From the NCBI GenBank assembly GCA_004794655.1, contig SMMW01000001.1, positions 5,267,001-5,331,000 on the forward strand: DNA of 64,000 bases, in the 5' to 3' direction. The notes beneath the pieces are model-generated. The model did no database searches. It worked only from the letters and a program-made list of their open reading frames with translations, and was not told where the DNA came from. Origin of the DNA: Marisa cornuarietis (Eukaryota > Mollusca > Gastropoda > Architaenioglossa > Ampullariidae). Every line of letters begins with the position of its first letter. Position 1 is the stretch's first letter. The translations under genes and the position numbers were made by a program. Positions 41,501 through 52,789 of this stretch are shown here, in pieces.

Positions 41501-43842
41501 GTTTGGATGGGAGTTGTTCGCTATACGTGTGTAGTATCTGAGCAACATCAGTGCTTATTAATTAAATAAACTGTGGTCGAAACATTGTCAGAAAATGAAT
41601 CAGTTATTTTTTAAAAAAAAAAAAAGATAACAATCATAAGCGCTGGACGCAAAGTTAAACAGCTTGAAAAACTTGTCAATTGCTTCCAATATATCCACGG
41701 TTTACTAATGAAAATGATGAGGACTAGATGTTAAAGAGGAAGGTAAACTATGTTCCACACTCAACACTCAAAGCTACTTTTTAAAAATCATTTATGAGTG
41801 CCGGGCTGCAATAACAGAAGAGACGTGCATTTGTATCAACTCTTAACTACTGAAACTACTGAAATAAAACGATTGCAACTAATACTATGAAAAAAAAAAT
41901 CATATGATATGGAAAATTAAAGGTGACTTTCTCACCCGACCCTCCCACGATCAATTCCTCGATTTTAAAACCCTCGACCAACTTTACGACAAGAAAAAAA
42001 AAACAAAAACAAAAAACCCCATAGATTTCGATAGGTGTGACCTACTTTTCCACAATTTTTCTAAGCGATTTACTCAAAAAATGTCACAATTTAAAAGAAG
42101 TATTATGCAAGTATGTCTGTAATGACTACATTATCAACAAGCAAAGTGACCAACAGTAGCGGACGATTCAGATTACTGCGTGCTCCTTGTTGCCTGACTG
42201 AACAGTTTGATATTTTATTTAGTGATTTTATCTGTCCGACTCTACTGTAACTCTACTGGGGGCCCACTTTCGTGTATGTGTGACTCTGTCGAGCTTCCAT
42301 TTTTGTTAAATACTTGTACCTGGGCTCACGTTCACGCCTTCCTCAGTTTAGGAACACTTTGAAAATAGATGACTTCTCTTCTCTCAATTAATATTGAGGA
42401 CAGACTGTAAACTTCGTCAGTATGGAGAGGAAGTGAGTGCTGTTCGTGCATCACCCATGGTGACAACAAGGACCACACAGGATGTTTCTAACACGATAAA
42501 TGTCTTCGCGCATCTAATTCCGAAAAGGTCCTTAGGGAGTGTTCGCAATATTGTCAACATGATAGTGGGCAACAGAAGACAGCCCTGTTTTGTACAAATT
42601 TAGTAACGTTGTCAGGTGCAGTAGGGGCAGCGGATATCCTGGTGGCTACAGCAGTGGCTGTGCGAATCCGAAGGCTCGGAATTACCCGGTTCGATACTCT
42701 TATTACGCAAGGTCTTTATCGCAATTGACCCGGCTGTTAAGTAGTTGCCTGAGCTCTTGGTGGCTTGAGGAATGTCAGGGAAAGAAGACGGGAGCCGCTC
42801 TCGCAAAATCCGACCCCGAGATAAGTCAGGACTTACTTCCCTTTGACCGTAAGGTCACGTGACTTCCTTTATTTCCTTTTTGAAGTTCTAAGGAACTACG
42901 CCTTTACTCTCAGTGCGCGTTAGCATAGGTGAGTGTTTTTACACCCAGTCAGTCACCAAGTCAACATTAACGGCTAACAGTCGTAAATACACCTAACCTT
43001 TATAATAATAATAATAATACTGAAGTTAATTTGTATAGCGCTTTTTCTTACCATTAAAGGGAGGCCCAAAGCGCTTTACTAAAAAGAAAAACACAAAATA
43101 ATAATAATGGATGCTGATCTCAAAAACAGTATATGTTTGCCAAGACTAGAGAGAAAGTAAATGTGCCAGAGTCGAGATTCGAACCCACAACTCACAAACT
43201 GCAGTGTTGTGTCAATTAATTGTGACATCACGTGTAGCACGGGCAGCTTGTGATGAACACTTACATTAAAAGGTCGGTAACTGTAATGGAGGCACAAGCA
43301 CTGGAGGCCACACTAACCGCTGATGGTTCAGAGGGAAAGCGATAATGGCGCCCTCTCTGTACCAAGACTACTGTGACTTCTTCACTGCGCATGGACAGAG
43401 TGCGGGCAAAACTGTTTGTCGATGAACCTAACGAGCTCCCGCCGTTTCCCACAAAAGGATATTGCACTCAATACGTATTCCAGGAACACAATGAAAGACT
43501 TCATTCCCAGGACCGCCTGACTGCGGATGATGGTCACCGCAGCCGTGAAGGCGATAGGTTAGGACGACCGACCGGTATAACTTTAAGGGGTAAACCTTCC
43601 AAAAGAGCCTGCTTTTGGTGACAGACGAAACAAATTTGGGTAGTTAACTGACATTTGAAGTGAGTGATTATCGACTTCTGGGGGTTTATTATTTTTGCCT
43701 TTTGGGGGGGGAGGGAGGGTGGCTTTTATTGGTGTTTGGAGAGAACCAAACTGTTATTTCTGCAGGGTTCAAAGACTGCACACTGCGGTTTCTCGTTCTA
43801 CAGAAAGGCTTATGCTTCATCAGGCAAAATTATTAACTCTGT

Positions 43843-43923
<81 letters not shown>

Positions 43924-44143
43924 TGAATTTGTAAGGCACATTTCAAACAATCCCTCTTCTCCATCCTCACGTCCAGCGGTGAGCTTAATTCACCGATGTG
44001 TGGAGGTGTGCATGATGGCGGCAGATTCTCGATGTCTTGTGACCACCTTCACACTCCTTTCCTCCACATTCTTCAAGTGTAGCTAAAGCCTCGCGCTCTG
44101 GAAGCGAGCCAAGCTTCATTGCCAAATGTTTTCTTGAAGCTTT

Positions 44144-44179
<36 letters not shown>

Positions 44180-47100
44180 TCTCGTCGAGTGTTTTTCTCA
44201 AAACCAGACAATCGATCCGCGTTCGGCGGGTAGCGCAGTCTAAGTACGGCCAGGCGACCCCACATCACAGTCGGGAGGCACTTGGAACTGGGGGCAGCCT
44301 GCCCTCTGCGACTAAAGAGGAAGGGCAGCCGATATTTACAGTCGTACCTTATAGTCGCGTGAAGAGCATTCTTACCTCTGGCTGAATCACCAACCCCATT
44401 TTACATCCAAATTCTCTGAACTTTCGTGAAGTTATATATATATATGTTTTTTTATTGTGTGGATCGACGATCGAGATCATCCGTGCTGCTTCTTGATTTA
44501 GCGAGGATCGTTATGCCGGCAATTATAGACAATCTGTATCGTCTGAAGATGCTGATTTCTATACCAGCGATTGTAGACAATCTGTACAAGTCTGAAGACA
44601 CTGATTACGACTGGAGTAGAACAGACCAACACCCATTCTCTGCCGGTTTGCGGGCGAAAATTAGCCGAAGTGGGAGCAGGACCAAACTTCAGATCCCCAA
44701 GATCTTAACATGTTTAAACATTGAATGGCAGAAGATTTATATCCCTCCAGCAGTGCATAAAGCATGGCAGAGAAGGATAGAAAAGTGCATTAGACTCGAC
44801 AAGGAGTTGCTTTGAAGGGGAAACCATGTAGTTTGTTGATTGGAATTTAAATAAATTGATCCCGTTACTTTTGAGACAAACCTTGTATAGTCACATAGGT
44901 TGAGTATCTGCATAAGAAGTCTTACAGCTCAGGGAACAGTTGAAGTGAACAAGGCAGTCTTGTAGTTGTCATTATGACAAAGTGCGTGCTCCACAACCTC
45001 GATTTTTCCCAATATAGCAGCCGCAACACATCACACAACCAACAAACCAGCGCAGACCCATCCGCCTACAGCGCCACCAGATACACTTGCAACATCGCAG
45101 CAACGTTCACGATGCTGTAAAGAGGAGACAATGGGTTAGCGGATGGGGGATGGGTGGGATGATAGGGGTAGTGGGTTAATGGGCCCACTTTCAGGCACAA
45201 GTAAATTCCAAGTGTTCGCTAACGATTAGCGCTGTCAATGACAGGGAACCCTTCTGGAACACGCCTAAAATCATGCTTTTGTTATTCTTGGCTGCTGCAA
45301 TCCTGCAGATGGCAAAGTATTATATCTGACATGCCTTCGACATGTAATTAAGAGAGAGAAAGGAAATAATAGAAGCAGCCAGAAATCTACAGAAAATCTT
45401 TCCTGTGGGGTGTTTAGGAAAGACAGGTGTGGCCTGGACAGAGCGCTGCAATCGGGAAACTTGTCAATGGGTTTCTGAAAATATACTTGAACGCGCAAAT
45501 CTTTTTCCTTTTCTTTAGAGAGAAAACCTTTCTAAAGCGACATTTTACTTTTATTGTTTCTCCGAGGTGAAACCAGTTTCCGATATAGTCCCAGGGTCCA
45601 CAAAATGGATTACGGTTTCTAGGCCCGATCGTGATGTCCACGTCATGGGGTTTGCAACAGGAAATCGAATCAAAACGCGTTTAGGAGCTCGACTGGCCCC
45701 CTCAGGAAGGGTTTGAGTGTAAAGTTTAGAGATCTGTTGTCTTCATGCTTTAAGACTTGTGAGTGAGGTTTGGAGGGCATTTCCTTCGTGTGAAGACCCT
45801 TATGAGGTCTAGTGGCTTTGCATTCTTTTTGCGTTAAAAAAAAACTTTAAAGAACTTTGTTGTAAGATCTGCTCTTCCCGTTTTCTTGAGCTTGACGACA
45901 GCTAGATGATAGCTGGCAATGATCTTATCTTCTCTGCCAAAGTTTATTTAAAAGGTAAAAAAGGTAAAGGTCGTCCCATAACCTTTTCAGGTCGTTGGGG
46001 AGTGAGGTGTTAGAGACCCCACTTTTCTCGGGGCCAGCTTTTACATGAGGGTGGTGCCAATCTCCTCTCCCTCGCTGCCTTACCTTCCCCAACCCTCTAA
46101 GGAGTCAGGTACCCATTCCCGTCAGCTGGGTCGACTGGGGGAGGTTTGCTGCGCTTATCAGGAATTGAACCACCGCGCTCTCGGTTCGGACGCCAGCGCT
46201 CTAACCACTCGGCCATCCGCTTTCCCATAGTTTATTTATCACCTTTTAGAAAATACAATTTTTTGGAGGTGTATGTACCCGAAAACAAACGCTATCACTA
46301 TTTCCTGGATGTATTGCAGCGGGATTAATATACAGTATGCAAGAGTATGCAATAGTCCGCTCTAGCAAGCAAGAATACGAATCTGCATTTCTCTATAAAC
46401 CTAGCAGGTGACTTGGCTGTGGTGTCTGTACTAGCCGCGCTATGCTATGTGTACTAGTCTCACACAACGGTATTTGATCTGATATCTTCGTTCTGGAGAT
46501 GACCTCTTCCTGCTGTTGCCTGTTGATATCTCCTCGTCTCACAAACATTGTGTTTCTGAAGATTTCTTGAACATATCCCCGACTTTTGACAAACAGTGCT
46601 CTCACTTAAACACCACCCTGCTCACTCTCCACCTTATTCTTTGATTGTCGTCTGTCATCTGTCATCATCTGTCGTCTTTCATCGTGGTTAGAGCGATTTG
46701 TAAACCACAGTGAGAGCTTGTCCTTCAGTGTGGGAAATGAGACTATACAACCCAACTTTGTTATTATAAAGTCAGATGTTCGCAAAACAGAAAAATTTTG
46801 AAGATTTTTATCGACATGCAAGTTCGTCCACCAATGCTGGGAGGAGTATGCACTGCCAGACATGAGGACGACACGCGCGGTGATTCGCTGTAGGGCACGT
46901 GACATCAAAGACAACAGGTTAGTGTCGAGATAACGCGGATAATCGCTTCATCAGCCTGACGGCCTCTTTGAAGATTTCTGCTAGTTGAAGATGATGTTTA
47001 GTCCAGCATGTGTTATCTTTAAAGAACATTTCCTGACAGAAGAGGTTTTCAAATCTCGACAAGTATGCACAGACTCCTTCCCATAGTTGCATACGAGGAA

Positions 47101-47938
47101 AGGCACACGAGGAGGAAGGGGTAGTTGATAAAAGAGTCAAACGTTTGATTAGGCTTGAAGATAAACTCCCTTTACCTGGAGAAAATATGTTCGAGAGAGA
47201 ATTCCTAAACTGTGACACGCTCATAATTTTAAAGTGTGGACCTGTGTTCGAATTCTGCTGTCATTCAATTTCCTACATTAAGACTTTTGGAGATACACCC
47301 ATCGTTCTTTCTAACTCATTATTCGGGGTTCTGCATACTTAAAAAAAAACAACTAAAGCTCCAAGTGTCTTAGGAAAATTTACCAATATGAAATAATAAA
47401 TAATGCATGTACTTCATGTAATGAATACTTACTAGCGGAACGACTGAACAATAATGTTACCATCCTGTGTGAACAATTCTCACTCTGACAGAAATAATGC
47501 TATTTTATGAGAAAAAATGACATTCAAATACAGGTTTTTATATGCACAATAAATTGAGATAAAAACGGCTGCTTTGTGACAACATAGAAATAATGTGTTC
47601 GAGGATGAAGAACCCTTCCTGCCAGTTTATTGAACACTGTTCATTGGAGACAGGGCCACATTGACCGGCACCAGAACTACACACAACAACTGCAGGATGT
47701 CACACAGGTGTCATTGTGCCTGCAAGTGTTAGTGGGTGTTAAGTGAATAACTGTAGTGACTGTGTTGTCTGGTGTGTCTGAGTCTGTGAGTGAGTCAGGT
47801 GAGTACTTACTGACAACTTCAGTAAGGTTGACTATTGTTGTGCCATCAGCTACGGCTAGACGGATGTCATCAACTGGTGGGAGGCCCTGATGACGTCGGA
47901 TATCATTCACCCATGTCGTAAAGGCCTGCAATAGACGA

Positions 47939-47994
<56 letters not shown>

Positions 47995-48694
47995 CCACCA
48001 CCACCACCACCACCACTATACTACAGACTTCAGCAACCTTATTTACAGTTAGCGTGCTCTGTCGCAGAAAAGGGTTTGTGGGTGGGTGGGTATGAGTGTT
48101 AGAGGAAGGTTAATGTGATGATGCTGGTCATCCTATGTGCACAGCTAGGCAGATGGGTATAAAGGAGTAAAAGCGGAGGGTTAGTGCGATGATACCCATC
48201 ATCGAATGTAGATTATCCGATGCATCCGGTACCTTCAGTCGAGAGGTACGGGACTGACTGTAACGGGAACTCAGCCACGAAACTTGACAACACAAAGGAA
48301 CTGAGCACCCAGCAGCACCGGGACATGTTAGTGGGCACACAGTCGACACCAGTCTATGGCTACATTCAACACCAGCACGCCCCGGATCAGGGTTGCCTAA
48401 AGATTCGGTTTCGTGAAGGATAAGTAAAGGACCGCTGCTTCTGATTTATAGACTGAATTAAAAGCCGCCCGAATCAGCTGCGAACACACGCACCCAACAT
48501 TCATATCTCGACCTTGCTCACAAGTTATTCGGGTACTAGAGGGACGGGAAGGGTACAAGGAGGAGGTGGCTGGGCTGTGGATTAAAGTAACAAAATGGGT
48601 AGTGATCTTCGGGTAGATGGCTCGCTTCAAACCGTGCGTGTAAATCGAGTAAAAGGGTACATGCTGACTGCGGAGATTCTGGAACTTACGTAGC

Positions 48695-48745
<51 letters not shown>

Positions 48746-49492
48746 TACAACATACACATCCACACTCTAAACAACACGCACGTCCATATACACACACGCA
48801 TGCACATTTATATAGATACACATCCACATGTTCATACACACGTATGTAGCCGGATATTGTACTGACAACTAGCTTACTGGTGTTTATAAATTGTTTGAGC
48901 TCGGTGGAAAACTCGGGCCAGTACTTGGCCATCACTTACACTCGCCACTGTAAACACTCACCGCGGGAGCTGTGAGGTGACTTGTGAGGGCAAGTAGTCA
49001 CCGCGCGTAGCTGCATCACGTAGTACGTGGGGGCCCTAATGGCGCGGCCGACCTTACAGGTGGGCCATGTTGTCGGTGGTCCGCGAGACAACCTCAGGGG
49101 TTAACCGTTCGACGTCCTGCGGCTTTGACGAAGTGAAGTACCCGACTGAAGTCTGGGTTCAGCATTCCTCTAGTCACATGCCCGCCCTCCGCTACCCAAC
49201 CCGCTGCTAGGCACGCCACGAGAGGGGCCGTGTCATCGTCGCTTACTCAGGGTCCTAACTGTGACACCCACTCTACCCTCCACCCCAACACACACACACA
49301 CACACACAAAGAAAGACGAGTTGACGGCGTTGGTATTGACCTGGGGCTGTGTTCTATCACGCACTGCCCTTTGTGCCCGCACTCCACCAGTCACCTCGCG
49401 CCCCCAAACGCCCCTTTTCTTCGATTAAACTGCACTACCTTCCGCTAGAATACTTTACCTGAGCGGGCTTTGGTTTCACCAGATACTCTACA

Positions 49493-49547
<55 letters not shown>

Positions 49548-50355
49548 CGGGCGTGCGTGTTTTCATTCCTCCCTTGTGCAAGAGAATAAGCCCCGCGTCA
49601 TGTCCGGACCAGTTGAGGTAGCCTGTTAATAAGCAGTCTTTTGGCTTGAGCGATCTAGCGAGCGGCAGGCAGGTGGCATTACTCAGCTGCAACGGAGCAG
49701 GTATTGTGCTTGAATGGGGGCGAAGACGTCACTCTTTGTAACGGCTATACTGGGGGCGAAAACGTCACTCGTTATGTAACGTCTATAATGGGAGCGAGGA
49801 TGCCACTCGACATGTGACATGTACACTGGGACGTGGAAGTCACGTGACACGTAACGTCTATACTGGGAGGGAACACGTCACTGGACACGTAACGTCTATA
49901 CTGGGGGCGAACACGTCACTGGACATGTAACGTCTATACTGGGGGGCGAACACGTCACTGGACACGTAACGTCTATACTGGGGGCGAACACGTCACTGGA
50001 CACGTAAAGTCTATACTGGGGGCGAACACGTCACCCAACACATAACCTCTATACTGGGGGCGAACACGTCACCCAACACATAACCTCTATACTGGGGGCA
50101 AACACGTCACGACACGTAACGTCTATACTGACGTCATTCGGCTGTGCGACGAGCTAAAGCTAGTCTGCTGCCAGAACTTTCTCAGTCGCCTTAAGACAAT
50201 GGCTAAGCCTGTAATGGACGTGTTTTGGAAAGGTCGGGTTGTTCACCATCTGGCCAGTCTCTGACGCCATCAGCCTCGCTTTCAACAATATGGGATGAAT
50301 ATAGTGGACTAGTGTGTTTACGACCGAATTCCTACTGCATAAAGCCCTTAGGAAT

Positions 50356-50437
<82 letters not shown>

Positions 50438-52358
50438 ACCCCCTCTATAGGACTGCTCCGAGCCATATGATGACCAATTAAAGATGTAATTTAAGTTCTG
50501 TTTTTATTTTAAATAAAGAAACTGTTGGACGCGGTGTTTCATTCGGTAGGATCTTTCATTTACTTTAAATGTACTGCTGTATTTCTTATATTCTAATTCT
50601 TATTTCCTTCATTTACCAAAATCATGTCTCTATTACGAACTGGAAACGGACGAGCCTGGTAACCAATGACAACCTGCTAACCTTGCTTTATCAGTCTGCC
50701 GTTCCTCTGCAGTTCGTTAACGTCCTGTTACAAGCGCTACAAGTTTCTAAACCAGTCAAGCGAGACATCAATGTCAGCTTTCTTCAAGCAGTTGGACAAG
50801 GCATCCTACGCATGGATGGTCGAACAGCTCACTCTGATGATGCCACCTACCCGCTTGCCGGGATACCCCACTCTCTACAAGCGTCACAGACACCAGTATC
50901 TTCACATCCGGGTCGCTCGGGTTTCACTCTTGCGTCTGGCAGCGTGTTGCAGGAGGGTGGGCTTGTGTTCGTCACTTGTCTGGGCATGCAAACCCCGCCC
51001 ACCGCTGGGTACAACTTGGCGGTAAACGTTGATACCAGTTGCAGTAGGGTTTTGGTGAATACCACGGAGCTGTATAGGTGGACTGATGTCTGTCTGCCGA
51101 GACCAACGTTTAGCATCTTGCGAAGTCTTCCGCTGTTAGTCTCGGCGAGCTTTAACCATGAATGTAACTAAACCGGAAGCTTTGTGAAGACAAACCTCGT
51201 TCTAGTAGTTAACTGAAAAAAATCGTCTACAAGCAGTTCATTAATACAAGTTCATGGTGAATACAAACATGAGCAGTATACAGTAACAGGACACTACAGC
51301 GCTTGCCTATGTAAACAATTCAATGCGAGCACGTACATGTTAGACCCCGTGTGAACTTAGAGCACAGGCTTCTACATGTAAGATTCCTCACGTGTGTATG
51401 TGAGCATTGGTTTCTACATGTATGACTATGACAGCAACAACAAGGCTGGAAGACTTGTACTTTGCTGATGACTTTGCCCGGTTGTCACACCGCCACCAAG
51501 ACATGCAGGAGAGAACAAATGCCTTCTCAGAAAAAGCTGGAAACCTTGGCTTGAAGGTCAGCGCAAAGAAAACAAAAAGTATGAGAGTGAACGCCAGAGT
51601 CCAAGAAAACATCAAACTAAATGGAGAAGAGATTGAGGAAGTTGACAGTTTTACCTATCTTGGGTCCAAGATGTCCAACACCGGGGATGCGGAGGTGGAG
51701 ATTCGAGCCCGACTGGCGAAAGCCAGCCAGGCCTTCACCTCACTCAGGAGCACATGGAAGGCAAAAACATCAGCCAGAAGATCAAGCTGAGAATCTTCAA
51801 GTCAAATGTGATCAGCACCCTCCTTTATGGATCAGAATCATGACCAAAAACATCGGTAACAGGCTTGACGTCTTCCAAAACAGATGCCTCAGGCGCATAC
51901 TTAACATCTTTTGGCCAAACACCATCACCAATGAAGAACTCCACCGAAGAAATGAAACCGAATCCATCACCACGCAGGTTCAACGAAGGCGTTGGCGATG
52001 GATTGGACATGTGCTCCGCCAGCAGACAGCAGACCTCTCCAGAATCGCCCTACGATGGACTCCAGACGGTCGAAGAAAACGAGGCCGCCCAAAGGAAACC
52101 TGGAGAAGAACAGTGGAAAGGGAGATTAAAGGGCTGGACATGAGGTCACCTGACCTGGAGCGGGTTTCAGCCGATCGCCATCAGTGGCGGGCTCTGGTTG
52201 AGGCCTAATGTGCAACTAGCACGAAGAGGATTGATTGACTGGTTTCTACATGTAAGATTCCGCAATGTGTTTATGTGAACACAGGCTTCTACATGTACCC
52301 CCCACGTGTTTATGTGAACATTGGTTTCTACATGTAGGATCCTGCAAGGTGTTTATAT

Positions 52359-52403
<45 letters not shown>

Positions 52404-52732
52404 CACGCACACACAATGTTTATTGGACCAGAAGTGCACACGCATGCTGTAGGATCTGGCAGTGAGCACAATGTACAGGATCTGGTAAAAGTGTTAGATA
52501 ACACTCACTAACAATCAACTATCAGGTCGTACCCGAAAGGTTGTTCTTAACTGGACAAGAATGGACCAACGTTTGACGATGTTTGGTAAAGTGTTAACAT
52601 GACGGTTGTATAAAAACGTTTGACTACATTGAGAAATGCCTTAAGATCTGACCACGTGCATTATGCCACCAAGAACAGCCACTCTGGGCTCCGAAGATGG
52701 AAGGTTAATGCGTCATTCTGTTTCCGCCTGTG

Positions 52733-52789
<57 letters not shown>

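Larger units (their letters stand above)
41310..47800. other. Intron 2 of the CH/SAM gene
   Basis: It holds SINEs, an AGCGC hairpin repeat, a long GT microsatellite and an AGC run, and no further exon that fits the phases. Confidence 0.6.

Noticed and set aside
43664..43934. Frames with VCVCVC runs
   Set aside because: Product of a (GT)n microsatellite; the same applies to other CA/GT frames in the window.
48876..48932. Minus-strand frame MAKYWPEFSTELKQFINT with good splice borders just before the CH exon
   Set aside because: Exon 1 ends at phase 0 and exon 2 begins at phase 0, so they join directly. Inserting this piece gives a stop at its first codon or a wrong phase.
50225..50470. Frame with a long poly-Asp run
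   Set aside because: Product of a (GAT)n microsatellite.
50569..51171. 200-codon plus-strand frame
   Set aside because: Its right half is dispersed repeat A, also found at 12.8 and 59.4 kb, and it shows no domain.
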